Source: Streptomyces qaidamensis
GTDB taxonomy: Bacteria; Actinomycetota; Actinomycetes; Streptomycetales; Streptomycetaceae
Assembly: GCF_001611795.1 (NCBI RefSeq)
Contig: NZ_CP015098.1
Coordinates: 3,658,001-3,722,000 of the forward strand
Reading direction: 5' to 3'
Length of the DNA stretch: 64,000 bases
In this document: piece by piece, positions 52,635 through 61,147 of the stretch
Position numbering within the stretch: the stretch's first letter is position 1
Layout of the letters: every line of letters starts with the position of its first letter
Notes under the pieces: generated by a model
Databases searched by the model: none
Told to the model about the DNA's origin: nothing
Seen by the model: the letters and a program-made list of their open reading frames with translations, nothing else
Translations under genes and position numbers: made by a program

Positions 52635-53810
52635 TCATCCGAAGGGGAAGCCGGTGTACGCCTCCGCCAGGTCCGTCTCCGCGGCGCGGGAGGAGGCGAT
52701 CCGCTCCAGCCGGGCGAGCTGGAGCCGGTCCTCGAAGGCCGTCGCGCCGGGTGCGCGGTGCAGCAGGGCCGTCATGTCGTAGGAGAACCGCTCGGCCTGC
52801 CAGACGCGGTGCAGGCAGGTCCGCGAGTAGGCGTCGAGCAGCTCGGGCGATCCGGTCTCCTGCTGGTGGACGAGGGCCCGGGCGAAGGTGGCGACGTCAC
52901 CGGCGGCGAGGTTCAGCCCCTTCGCGCCGGTCGGCGGCACGATGTGCGCGGCGTCGCCGGCGAGGAAGAGGCGGCCGTGGCGCATGGGCTCGTGGACGTA
53001 GGAGCGCATGGGGGTGACCGTCTTCTGGGTGATCGGGCCGCGCTCCAGGCGCCAGTCGTCGTCGGTCTCGAACCGGCGCTCCAGCTCGTCCCAGATCTCC
53101 TCGTCGCTCCAGGCCCCGGGGTCGGTGCCGTCGGGCACCTGGAGGTAGAGCCGGGAGACGGACGGCGAGCGCATGGACAGCAGGGCGAAGCCGCGGTCGT
53201 GGCGGGCGTAGACCAGTTCGTCGTGCGAGGGCGGCACGTCGGCGAGGATGCCGAGCCAGCCGAAGGGGTACGTACGTTCGAAGACCTGGGTGAGTGCGGC
53301 GGGGATCGCCTTGCGGGCCACGCCCCAGAAGCCGTCGCAGCCGACGACGTAGGCGCACTCCAGGACGTCCTCGCGGCCCTCGTGGCGGAAGCGGATCCGC
53401 GGGGCGTCGGTGCCGGCGTCCTCCACGGCCAGCGCCTCCGCCTCGAAGAGCAGGGGCCCGCCCTCCCGGAGCTGGAGGGCGATGAGGTCCTTGCACACCT
53501 CGGTCTGGGCGTAGACCATCACGGACCGGCCGCCGGTGAGGGCGGGGAAGTCGACGCGGTGGCGCGTGCGGTCGAAGCGCAGTTCGATGCCGTCGTGGCG
53601 CAGCCCCTCGCGATCCAGGCGCTCCCCGGCTCCGGCCGCGCGCAGCACGTCCGCCGTGCCCTGCTCCAGGATCCCGGCCCGCTGCCGCCGCTCCACGTAG
53701 GCGCGGTCGCGGCCCTCCAGGACGACGGAGTCGATGCCGGCGTTGTGGAGCAGCCGGGCGAGGAGGAGGCCGGCCGGGCCCGCTCCGATGATGCCGACGG
53801 TGGTACGCAT
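52635..53810 (-). CDS. pobA: 4-hydroxybenzoate 3-monooxygenase
   Basis: A 391-residue flavoprotein hydroxylase of normal length. GIIGAGPAGLLLARLLHNAGID is the FAD fold (5-26); RAGILEQGTADVLRAAG and DGIELRFD line the substrate site; CDGFWGVARKAIP is the DG motif (about 160) and GRLFLAGDAAHIVPPTGAKGLNLAAGD the second FAD motif (about 280-306). It converts 4-hydroxybenzoate to protocatechuate with NAD(P)H and oxygen. From memory the S. coelicolor orthologue is SCO3084. A perfect palindrome lies 35 bp upstream. Its usual regulator is not in the window. Confidence 0.92.
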   Translation of the reverse strand: MRTTVGIIGAGPAGLLLARLLHNAGIDSVVLEGRDRAYVERRQRAGILEQGTADVLRAAGAGERLDREGLRHDGIELRFDRTRHRVDFPALTGGRSVMVYAQTEVCKDLIALQLREGGPLLFEAEALAVEDAGTDAPRIRFRHEGREDVLECAYVVGCDGFWGVARKAIPAALTQVFERTYPFGWLGILADVPPSHDELVYARHDRGFALLSMRSPSVSRLYLQVPDGTDPGAWSDEEIWDELERRFETDDDWRLERGPITQKTVTPMRSYVHEPMRHGRLFLAGDAAHIVPPTGAKGLNLAAGDVATFARALVHQQETGSPELLDAYSRTCLHRVWQAERFSYDMTALLHRAPGATAFEDRLQLARLERIASSRAAETDLAEAYTGFPFG

Positions 53811-53844
53811 CGGGCGACCTCTTCTCGTGCATCTGCGTTCGTCA

Positions 53845-53862
53845 GGTGAAATTTCCTTCACC
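53845..53862 (-). promoter_or_regulatory. palindromic operator upstream of pobA
   Basis: GGTGAA-ATTTCC-TTCACC is a perfect inverted repeat 35 bp before the pobA start, placed as expected for a PobR-like or other repressor or activator. Confidence 0.5.
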
Positions 53863-53948
53863 ATGTGCCTGTGAGTGTCCGACGGCATGCGACCGCTGTC
53901 AACGGGCACGCCGTGAACTCTTCAATGGACCACGCAGGGATCGGAAGG

Positions 53949-54032
53949 TGCCCGGAGCCGGACTTGAACCGGCACGCCCGCGAAGGGGCAGCGAGGTTTA
54001 AGCTCGCCGTGTCTGCATTCCACCATCCGGGC
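53949..54032 (-). tRNA. bldA: tRNA-Leu (anticodon UAA), bldA
   Basis: An 84-nt gene on the minus strand, without an encoded CCA end. The acceptor stem is GCCCGGA/TCCGGGC, the anticodon stem GCGAG/CTCGC with loop CTTAAAC (anticodon TAA, plus-strand 53998-54000), a long class II variable arm follows, and the T arm is GCCGG-TTCAAGT-CCGGC. It reads UUA, the rarest leucine codon in Streptomyces; loss of bldA blocks aerial growth and much antibiotic production, because a few regulatory genes contain TTA. It lies alone between pobA and an ABC transporter. Confidence 0.97.
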
Positions 54033-54448
54033 AGGCCGTGGGCTCCGCATCGAGGTTCCGAGACTATCCGGACGGGTCCCCCGAACAGCGGAAGCGTGGA
54101 CCGATGTTGTCTTATTTTATTGACGTCTGAGGGTGCATCAGCACACGGAACACGCCATCCGCACTTGCCAATAGCCTTGCGTGCGACGGTCGGCCGCGCA
54201 TGCGGAATGACGGAATTTCACCGCCTGAACGAGGGCACTCCACCTGTTCTCGACACCCGGACTCATCGGTTCCCGACACCGCGGCCCCTCAGGGGCGTTC
54301 GTCATCCCCAGGTATGACACTGCGCCGCGCGGTCAGACCGCAGACGGCCTTCGGAACCGGAACAACGGGTGACTACACGGCGGCGTGGGACCTGGACGAT
54401 GGAACACGTCCTTCCCCGACCCCAGCCGTCCGACAGGAGAACCATCCC
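54033..54448. promoter_or_regulatory. bldA promoter region and leader of the ABC transporter (no gene)
   Basis: No coding sequence is supported in this 416-bp gap. On the minus strand, GATAGT (plus 54063-54068) could be the bldA -10 box, about 30 bp before the tRNA 5' end. An AT-rich run (TCTTATTTTATTGACG, near 54108-54123) marks a promoter region. The right half should carry the ABC transporter promoter. Confidence 0.35.
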
Positions 54449-55219
54449 GTGACCACCGCACCCCTCACCGACCGGGCCACCACCGCGGCCGCGCGCGCCA
54501 CGGATCTGTCGAAGATCTACGGACAGGGTGAGACCCAGGTGGTCGCCCTGGACCGGGTCTCTGTGGACTTCCGGCAGGCGGAGTTCACCGCGATCATGGG
54601 CCCCTCCGGTTCCGGCAAGTCCACGCTGATGCACTGCGTGGCCGGCCTCGACTCCTTCTCCTCCGGGTCGGTGCGCATAGGCGACACCGAGCTCGGCTCC
54701 CTGAAGGACAAGCAGCTGACCAAGCTGCGCCGGGACAAGATCGGCTTCATCTTCCAGGCGTTCAACCTGCTGCCGACCCTGACGGCCCTGGAGAACATCA
54801 CCCTTCCGATGGACATCGCGGGGCGCAAGCCGGACAAGGAGTGGCTGGACTCCGTCATCCGGATGGTCGGCCTGGCGGACCGGCTCGGTCACCGCCCGTC
54901 CCAGCTCTCCGGCGGACAGCAGCAGCGCGTCGCCGTGGCCCGGGCGCTGGCCTCCCGGCCCGAGATCATCTTCGGCGACGAGCCCACCGGAAACCTCGAC
55001 TCGCGCTCCGGCGCCGAGGTGCTGGGCTTCCTGCGCAACTCCGTGCGGGAGCTGGGCCAGACGGTCGTGATGGTGACGCACGACCCGGTGGCCGCGGCCT
55101 ACGCGGACCGGGTGATCTTCCTGGCGGACGGCCGGATCGTCGACGAGATGCACGGGCCGACGGCCGACTTGGTGCTCGACCGCATGAAGGCGTTCGACGC
55201 CAAGGGCCGCACCAGCTGA
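54449..55219 (+). CDS. ABC transporter ATP-binding protein (MacB/LolD type)
   Basis: A 256-residue ATPase. Walker A is MGPSGSGKSTLMHC (about 50-63), the Q loop FQAFNLLPTLTALENI, the signature LSGGQQQRVAVARALASRPEI and Walker B IIFGDEPTGNLDS, with VTHD as H loop. It powers the FtsX-type permease 38 bp downstream. The GTG at 54449 has AGGAGA 8 bp upstream. Members of this group (type VII ABC systems) do mechanical work across the membrane or extrude peptides, antibiotics or lipids. The substrate is unknown. Confidence 0.93.
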   Translation: MTTAPLTDRATTAAARATDLSKIYGQGETQVVALDRVSVDFRQAEFTAIMGPSGSGKSTLMHCVAGLDSFSSGSVRIGDTELGSLKDKQLTKLRRDKIGFIFQAFNLLPTLTALENITLPMDIAGRKPDKEWLDSVIRMVGLADRLGHRPSQLSGGQQQRVAVARALASRPEIIFGDEPTGNLDSRSGAEVLGFLRNSVRELGQTVVMVTHDPVAAAYADRVIFLADGRIVDEMHGPTADLVLDRMKAFDAKGRTS

Positions 55220-55257
55220 TCCCCCGTCAGGACCGACAGGACTGAGAAGAAGAACCC

Positions 55258-57786
55258 ATGTTCCGTACCGCCTTGCGCACCGTGCTCGCGCACAAGGCCC
55301 GGCTCCTGATGACCGTGCTCGCCGTGATGCTCGGCGTGGCCTTCGTGTCGGGGACCCTGGTCTTCACCAACACCATCTCCGACGCCTACCAGAAGAGTTC
55401 GGCGAAGGGCTTCGACCACGTCGACGTCGCCATGACGGCGGAGTACGAGGCTTCCGAGGGCGACCGGGTCGGCAAACTCCACGAGCTGAACCAGGCCACG
55501 CTCGACAAGAGCGAGCGGGTGCCCGGGGCCGCGTCCGCCATCGGGGTCGTGCACAACTTCACCGCCGTCGCCGACAAGAACGGCAAGCTGATCGGCCAGG
55601 GCTTCCAGTCGCAGGGCGGCAACTACTGGGGCACCAAGGACCCGCGTTACCCGCTCGTCAGCGGGCACGCCCCCAAGGGCCCGGGCGAGATCCTCATCGA
55701 CTCCGCGACGGCGAAGCGCGCCGGCTACGAGGTCGGCGACACCGTACGGATGTCCGTCGACGGGCCGGTCCTGACACCGAAGATCACCGGCATCTTCACC
55801 ACCGACGACGGCAACGTCGCGGCCGGCGGCAGCCTCACCCTGTTCGACACGGCGACCGCCCAGAAACTGCTGGGCAAGCCGGGCGTGTACGACGAGATCG
55901 ACGTCAAGGCCAAGCCGGGCGTCACCCAGGCCGCGCTGAAGGCGCAGCTGGACAAGGCACTGCCCGAAGGCACCGTCTCCACCACCACCGGCAAGCAACT
56001 CGCCGACGACCAGGCGCAGATGATCGCCCGGTCGATGAGCGGCATGCAGACGGGCCTGCTGGTCTTCGCCGGCATCGCCCTGTTCGTCGGCACGTTCATC
56101 ATCGCCAACACCTTCACCATGCTGGTCGCCCAGCGCACCAGGGAGCTGGCGCTGATGCGCGCGGTCGGCGCCTCGCGCCGGCAGGTGACGCGCTCGGTGC
56201 TGATCGAGGCGTTCGTGGTCGGCGCGGTCGCCGCCGTGACCGGGCTGATCGCGGGCATCGGCATCGGGGCCGGACTGCGCTCCCTGATGGGCACGTTCGA
56301 CGCGACCGTGCCCGACGGTCCGCTGGTGATCAAGCCGACGACCATCGTCGCCGCGCTCGCGGTCGGCATCCTGGTGACCATGCTGGCGGCGTGGCTGCCC
56401 GGCCGCCGGGCCGCGAAGATCCCGCCGGTGGCTGCCATGAGCAGCGTGCACGCCAAGGCCACGACCAAGTCGCTGGTGCTGCGCAACACGCTGGGCACCC
56501 TGGTCTCGGCCGCGGGCATCGCCGTGGTCCTCGTGGCCACGACCATGGACGGCTCGGACGGCCAGATACCGATGGGCTTCGGCGCGGTACTGCTGATCAT
56601 CGGCGTGTTCATCCTGACGCCGCTGCTGTCCCGCCCGCTGATCGCCGCCGCGGCGCCGGTGCTGCGCGCCTTCGGCATCTCCGGCAAACTGGCCCGGCAG
56701 AACTCGGTGCGCAACCCGCGCCGTACGGCCGCCACCGCCTCCGCGCTGATGATCGGCCTGACCCTGATCACGGGCATGACGGTGACGGCGAGCAGCGTGC
56801 AGCAGGCCATCGTGAAAATGGCGTCGGCGTCGATCAAGGCCGACTACGTGGTGTCCATGGCGAACGGCAACCCGCTGTCGCCGGACGTCGAGAAGAAGCT
56901 GAAGCAGGCCGGTGACGTCACCGCCACCAGCCCGATGCTCAACGCCGAGACCCGGATCGACGGGCAGAGCGAGTACGTGACCGGTGTGAACGGCGGCGCG
57001 ATCGGCGACCTGGTGGGTCCGAAGGTGGACGAAGGCGCCTTCAAGGTCGGCGGCGGCGACGTCGTCGTGGACAGCGAGACGGCCAAGTCCTACGGCTGGA
57101 AGGCCGGTTCCGCCTTCACCCTCGCCTACGAGGACGGCAAGAAGCAGAAGCTCACGGTCGCCGGGACCTACGAGAGCAACGACTTCCTGCGCGGCATCCT
57201 GCTCGACGAGAAGACCCTCGCCCCGCACACGTCGGACCCGTACAACATGAAGGTCATGGTGAAGACCGCGGACGGCACGTCCGGCGCGGTGCAGGACAAG
57301 CTGGAGAAGGCCCTTGGCACCAACCCGGGCATCAAGGTCCAGTCCAAGGCGGACATCTCCAACGAGATCGCGCAGATGGTCACGCTGATGCTGAACATGC
57401 TCTACGGCCTGCTCGCCATGGCGGTGATCGTGGCGGTTCTCGGCGTCATCAACACCCTGGCCATGTCGGTCTTCGAACGCTCCCAGGAGATCGGCATGCT
57501 CCGGGCGATCGGTCTGGACCGCAAGGGCATCAAGCAGATGGTCCGCCTGGAGTCCCTGGTGATCTCCCTGTTCGGCGGGGTGCTGGGCATCGGCCTGGGT
57601 GTGTTCTTCGGCTGGGCGGCCGGTGAGCTGCTGGCCACGCAGCTGACGACCTACGAACTGGTCCTCCCCTGGGCCCGGATGGGCGTCTTCCTGCTGCTGG
57701 CCGCGACGGTGGGTGTCCTCGCGGCGCTGTGGCCGGCCCGGCGTGCGGCGCGGCTGAACATGCTGGACGCCATCAAGGCGGAGTGA
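55258..57786 (+). CDS. ABC transporter permease, two FtsX domains
   Basis: An 842-residue permease. A membrane helix near the N-terminus (about 15-38) precedes a large extracellular MacB-like domain (about 45-255) and a first FtsX core with three helices (about 262-390; TLLVAQRTRELALMRAVGAS-like MLVAQRTRELALMRAVGASRRQV). Further helices (about 410-470), a second extracellular domain (about 500-700) and a second FtsX core (about 710-835; FERSQEIGMLRAIGLDRKGI) follow. It is the typical two-unit permease of actinobacteria and may export antimicrobial compounds or act in envelope lipid transport. Transcribed with the ATPase. Confidence 0.92.
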   Translation: MFRTALRTVLAHKARLLMTVLAVMLGVAFVSGTLVFTNTISDAYQKSSAKGFDHVDVAMTAEYEASEGDRVGKLHELNQATLDKSERVPGAASAIGVVHNFTAVADKNGKLIGQGFQSQGGNYWGTKDPRYPLVSGHAPKGPGEILIDSATAKRAGYEVGDTVRMSVDGPVLTPKITGIFTTDDGNVAAGGSLTLFDTATAQKLLGKPGVYDEIDVKAKPGVTQAALKAQLDKALPEGTVSTTTGKQLADDQAQMIARSMSGMQTGLLVFAGIALFVGTFIIANTFTMLVAQRTRELALMRAVGASRRQVTRSVLIEAFVVGAVAAVTGLIAGIGIGAGLRSLMGTFDATVPDGPLVIKPTTIVAALAVGILVTMLAAWLPGRRAAKIPPVAAMSSVHAKATTKSLVLRNTLGTLVSAAGIAVVLVATTMDGSDGQIPMGFGAVLLIIGVFILTPLLSRPLIAAAAPVLRAFGISGKLARQNSVRNPRRTAATASALMIGLTLITGMTVTASSVQQAIVKMASASIKADYVVSMANGNPLSPDVEKKLKQAGDVTATSPMLNAETRIDGQSEYVTGVNGGAIGDLVGPKVDEGAFKVGGGDVVVDSETAKSYGWKAGSAFTLAYEDGKKQKLTVAGTYESNDFLRGILLDEKTLAPHTSDPYNMKVMVKTADGTSGAVQDKLEKALGTNPGIKVQSKADISNEIAQMVTLMLNMLYGLLAMAVIVAVLGVINTLAMSVFERSQEIGMLRAIGLDRKGIKQMVRLESLVISLFGGVLGIGLGVFFGWAAGELLATQLTTYELVLPWARMGVFLLLAATVGVLAALWPARRAARLNMLDAIKAE

Positions 57787-57801
57787 TCCGGCGGATGCGC
57801 C

Positions 57802-57835
57802 AAGGGCCCCTTCCCCGGGTGGGAGAGGGGCCCTT
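57802..57835. terminator. bidirectional terminator after the ABC transporter
   Basis: AAGGGCCCCT (57802-57811) pairs with AGGGGCCCTT (57826-57835) between convergent genes. Confidence 0.7.
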
Positions 57836-57843
57836 CCCCGTTC

Positions 57844-59136
57844 TCAGTTCCAGGTACGGGAGCGCAGCGGCATGCCCGACGTCCCGGCTTCGGGGGTGCG
57901 GACGGCCAGGACCTGGTTGACGCCGATGCGGTTGCGCTCGAAGGCCAGCGCACACGCCGCCATGTACAGGCGCCAGACGCGGGCGCGGCCGGGGCCGGCC
58001 AGCTGGACGGCACGCTGCCAGTCTGCCTCCAGTCGGGACACCCACTGGCGCAGGGTGAGGGCGTAGTGGTCGCGGATGGCCTCGACGTCGCGCACCTCGA
58101 ACCCGGCGCGCTCCAGCTGGGCCACGGTGCTGCCGATCGGCTGGAGCTCGCCGTCGGGGAAGACGTAGGAGTCGATGAACGCGTCGACGCTGTACGTCGA
58201 CTCGTCGCGCTGCGGGCGGCGGGCGATCTGGTGGTTCAGGAGCCGTCCGCCGGGCTTGAGCAGGTTGAACAGGTCGTCGGCGTACTCCAGGTACCGCTCG
58301 GCGCCGACGTGTTCGGCCATGCCGATGGAGGAGACCGCGTCGTAGGGCCCGTCGCGGACGTCGCGGTAGTCCTGGACGCGGATCTCGACCTTGTCGGTGA
58401 GCCCCTCGTCGGCGACGCGCTTGCGGGCGTAGGCGGCCTGCTCCTGGGAGAGCGTGACGCCGACGACGTTCACGCGGTGCTCGCGGGCGGCGTGGATGGC
58501 CATGGAGCCCCAGCCGCAGCCGACGTCGAGCAGCCGCAGGCCGGGTCTCAGACCGAGCTTGCGGCAGACGAGTTCGAGCTTGTCCCGCTGGGCCTGTTCG
58601 AGGGTGCTGTCCGGGGTGGGCCAGTAGGCGCAGGAGTACACCATGGACGGGCCGAGGACGATCTCGTAGAAGTCGTTGCCGACGTCGTAGTGGTGGCTGA
58701 TGGCGCGGCGGTCGGTGCGCTTGGTGTGCAGGTGGCGGCGGGGACTGCGGGCCTCTTCGCGGGGCGGGGCGGGCGGCAGCGGGGGTCCGGCGAGCCGGAC
58801 CAGTCCGCGGACGGCGGCGCGGGCCTCGGGGTCGCGCAGCGCCTGGGCGAGGGTGCGGGCGTCCTCGCCGCGCTCCCAGATGAGACCGGCCAGCCGATCG
58901 AGGGTCGTGTAGAGGTCGCCCTCGATGTCGAGGTCGCCCGCCACCCAGGCGCGGGCCAGGCCCAGTTCGCCCGGCTTCCACAGCAGGCGGCGCAGCGCGC
59001 GGCGGTTGCGTACGACCAGGGTCGGCGCGCCCGGCGGGCCGGCCTGCGAACCGTCCCAGGCGCGGATGCGCACCGGGAGCGGTGCTCCCAGCAACTGTGT
59101 GAAGAGGCCCTGCAGCCGCGGCGCGGCGTCTGCCAT
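57844..59136 (-). CDS. cyclopropane-fatty-acyl-phospholipid synthase family methyltransferase
   Basis: A 430-residue SAM-dependent enzyme. An N-terminal domain (about 1-130) is followed by RAISHHYDVGNDFYEIVLGPSMVYSCAYW and the SAM-binding motif LRLLDVGCGWGSMAIHAARE (about 195-214), then VGVTLSQEQAAYARKRV, YDAVSSIGMAEHVG with the active-site Glu, and PGGRLLNHQIA. It adds a methylene or methyl group to unsaturated acyl chains of phospholipids, altering membrane fluidity. A related activity, methyl-branching, cannot be excluded. The ATG at 59136 has GGAGG 8 bp upstream. Confidence 0.92.
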   Translation of the reverse strand: MADAAPRLQGLFTQLLGAPLPVRIRAWDGSQAGPPGAPTLVVRNRRALRRLLWKPGELGLARAWVAGDLDIEGDLYTTLDRLAGLIWERGEDARTLAQALRDPEARAAVRGLVRLAGPPLPPAPPREEARSPRRHLHTKRTDRRAISHHYDVGNDFYEIVLGPSMVYSCAYWPTPDSTLEQAQRDKLELVCRKLGLRPGLRLLDVGCGWGSMAIHAAREHRVNVVGVTLSQEQAAYARKRVADEGLTDKVEIRVQDYRDVRDGPYDAVSSIGMAEHVGAERYLEYADDLFNLLKPGGRLLNHQIARRPQRDESTYSVDAFIDSYVFPDGELQPIGSTVAQLERAGFEVRDVEAIRDHYALTLRQWVSRLEADWQRAVQLAGPGRARVWRLYMAACALAFERNRIGVNQVLAVRTPEAGTSGMPLRSRTWN

Positions 59137-59275
59137 GGTGTACACCTCCGTGACAAGGAATCCCGGAATGTCCGACACCACGTAAACACCTGCGGGGCTT
59201 CTGCGCAGTCCCCGGCACGCGTCAGGACTGGGCAAAACCGCCCCTTCGCCCGCCCGGACGCGGCCCCTGACACGC

Positions 59276-59315
59276 CGAAGGGCCTCCCGCACCACGGATG
59301 GCGGGAGGCCCTTCG
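59276..59315. terminator. terminator downstream of ndh
   Basis: CGAAGGGCCTCCCGC (59276-59290) pairs perfectly with GCGGGAGGCCCTTCG (59301-59315), 23 bp past the ndh stop codon. Confidence 0.85.
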
Positions 59316-59338
59316 TCAGGCGGTTGACCGACCGGAGG

Positions 59339-60727
59339 TCAGGAGGCCTTGGCCTTCTCCTCGGTCTTCTCCTTCGGCGCGGCGGCGACCGGTGCCGGCT
59401 TGGCGGCCTCGTAGAACTCCTCGCGCGGCGTCTCCATCGCGCCGAGGGAGACGACCTCGCGCTTGAGGAACATCGCCAGGGTCCAGTCGGCGAAGACGCG
59501 GATCTTGCGGTTCCAGGTCGGCATCGCCAGACCGTGGTAGCCACGGTGCATGTACCAGGCGAGACGGCCCTTGAGCTTGATCTTCATCTTGCCCATGACG
59601 ATCATCGCGACGCCCTTGTGGAGGCCGAGACCGGCCACCGCGCCCTTGTTGGCGTGGGCGTAGTCCTTTTGCGGGAAGCCTCGCATGCCGGACACGACGT
59701 TGTCGCCGAGGACCTTGGCCTGGCGCAGCGCGTGCTGGGCGTTGGGCGGGCACCAGGCGTTCTCGTTGCCCGCCTTGCGGCCGACGAGGTCCGGAACCTG
59801 AGCGTTGTCGCCGGCGGCCCAGATGTAGTCGGTGCCCTTGACCTGGAGGGTCGGCTCGCAGTCGACGTGGCCCCGGGGGCCGAGGGGCAGGCCGTAGCGG
59901 GCCAGGGCCGGGTTCGGCTTGACCCCGGCGGTCCAGACGATGGTGCTGGAGTCGACCTCCAGGCCGTTCTTCAGCACGACGTGGCCGTCGACGCAGGAGT
60001 CCATGGAGGTGGACAGGTAGACCTCGACGCCGCGGCCTTCGAGGTGCTCCTTGCCGTACTTGCCGAGCTTGGGGCCGACCTCGGGGAGGATCTTGTCGGC
60101 GGCGTCGACCAGGATGAAGCGCATGTCCTCACGGGACACGTTCTTGTAGTACTTCGCCGCGTCGCGGGCCATGTCCTCGACCTCGCCGATGGTCTCCGCA
60201 CCGGCGAAGCCGCCGCCCACGAAGACGAAGGTGAGCGCCTTGCGGCGGATCTCCTCGTCGGTGGTGGAGTCGGCCTTGTCCAGCTGCTCCAGGACGTGGT
60301 TGCGCAGGCCGATGGCCTCCTCGACGCCCTTCATGCCGATGCCCTGTTCGGCGAGGCCGGGGATCGGGAAGGTGCGGGAGACCGCGCCGAGCGCGATCAC
60401 CAGGTAGTCGAAGGGCAGCTCGTAGGCCTCGCCGACCAGCGGGGAGACCGTGGCGACCTTGCGGTCCTGGTCGATGGTGGTGACCCGGCCGGTGAGGACC
60501 TCCGCCTTGGGCAGCACGCGTCGCAGCGGGACGACGACGTGGCGCGGGGAGATGTTGCCGGCGGCGGCTTCGGGGAGGAAGGGCTGGTAGGTCATGTACG
60601 ACCGGGGGTCGACGACCGTGACGGTCGCCTCGCCGTAGCGCATCTTCTTCTGGATGCGCCGAGCTGCGTACAGGCCTACGTACCCACCGCCTACTACGAG
60701 GATCCTGGGACGCTCCGTGGTGCTCAT
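59339..60727 (-). CDS. ndh: type II NADH dehydrogenase
   Basis: A 462-residue flavoprotein. The first dinucleotide fold is RILVVGGGYVGLYAARRI (FAD, 8-25) and the second FVFVGGGFAGAETIGEVEDM (NADH, about 168-187). YIWAAGDNAQVPD is the second FAD motif and ENAWCPPNAQHALRQAKVLGDNV binds quinone nearby. It oxidises NADH and reduces menaquinone without pumping protons. The tail after residue 440 is Ala/Lys/Glu-rich. The leader of about 300 nt contains a Rex-type site and two matched hairpins. From memory the S. coelicolor orthologue is SCO3092. Confidence 0.93.
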   Translation of the reverse strand: MSTTERPRILVVGGGYVGLYAARRIQKKMRYGEATVTVVDPRSYMTYQPFLPEAAAGNISPRHVVVPLRRVLPKAEVLTGRVTTIDQDRKVATVSPLVGEAYELPFDYLVIALGAVSRTFPIPGLAEQGIGMKGVEEAIGLRNHVLEQLDKADSTTDEEIRRKALTFVFVGGGFAGAETIGEVEDMARDAAKYYKNVSREDMRFILVDAADKILPEVGPKLGKYGKEHLEGRGVEVYLSTSMDSCVDGHVVLKNGLEVDSSTIVWTAGVKPNPALARYGLPLGPRGHVDCEPTLQVKGTDYIWAAGDNAQVPDLVGRKAGNENAWCPPNAQHALRQAKVLGDNVVSGMRGFPQKDYAHANKGAVAGLGLHKGVAMIVMGKMKIKLKGRLAWYMHRGYHGLAMPTWNRKIRVFADWTLAMFLKREVVSLGAMETPREEFYEAAKPAPVAAAPKEKTEEKAKAS

Positions 60728-60884
60728 GCCATCGAGTATCCACCCGACTCAGGGGGGTGGCTCGTGCGCCCCTTCACAAGCATGGGTGGGGTGTGTGCTA
60801 TCCTCCGCGGCCCGCGTGATCCATGTCATGGTGACAACCGGGCCCCTTTGTGTACCGCGGAGGGTTGTCAATGGCGCGTGAGCT

Positions 60885-60905
60885 GCCTCTCTGTGCCCGA
60901 GAGGC
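60885..60905 (-). other. leader hairpin A upstream of ndh
   Basis: The stem GCCTCTC/GAGAGGC with a 7-nt loop TGTGCCC (plus-strand reading) has the same size and core as hairpin B at 61016-61036. It lies within the likely untranslated leader of ndh. Confidence 0.55.
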
Positions 60906-60968
60906 CACCGTGAGAACCTCCGGAGCGCCACTGCGAGCCCCTTCCCGGACACCTCCATACCATGCTTC

Positions 60969-60980
60969 TGAACATGTTCA
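60969..60980. promoter_or_regulatory. perfect palindrome TGAACATGTTCA upstream of ndh
   Basis: A 12-bp palindrome between the two leader hairpins, followed by another TGTTCA half-site. It does not have LexA spacing. Possible binding site of an unknown regulator. Confidence 0.35.
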
Positions 60981-61015
60981 AAGGCCTGTTCAGCCCCCGG
61001 ACGGGTCAACGCGAC

Positions 61016-61036
61016 CCCTCTCTTCGCCCGAGAGGG
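61016..61036 (-). other. leader hairpin B upstream of ndh
   Basis: The stem CCCTCTC/GAGAGGG with a 7-nt loop TTCGCCC. Compared with hairpin A the outermost pair changes from G-C to C-G, a compensatory change, while the inner six pairs and the loop end GCCC are kept. Confidence 0.55.
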
Positions 61037-61045
61037 CCGAATTCC

Positions 61046-61063
61046 TTGTGAAGAACTTCACGA
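61046..61063 (-). promoter_or_regulatory. Rex-type operator (redox repressor site) upstream of ndh
   Basis: TTGTGAAGAACTTCACGA closely matches the Rex operator pattern TGTGAACNNNTTCACA. Rex represses respiratory genes at low NADH/NAD+ ratio and is released by NADH; ndh is a fitting target. The ndh transcript should start near here, giving a leader of about 300 nt. Confidence 0.75.
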
Positions 61064-61147
61064 ACTTTTCCGGCGGGCTGTCCCCCGGGGGGCGTCCGGG
61101 CCCCCCGGGAGACGCTCATTCGTGATCCATGCCTGCTCAGAAGCGGG

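Noticed and set aside
60969..60980. LexA (SOS) box at TGAACATGTTCA
   Set aside because: The GAAC and GTTC halves are 2 bp apart, not the 4 bp of actinobacterial LexA sites.
60871..61125. Small plus-strand frame (MARELPLCAREATVRT...) with a GGAGG-like site
   Set aside because: GC3 is low for this genome, it covers the two hairpins and the Rex site, and nothing follows it on that strand. It is better explained as the ndh leader.
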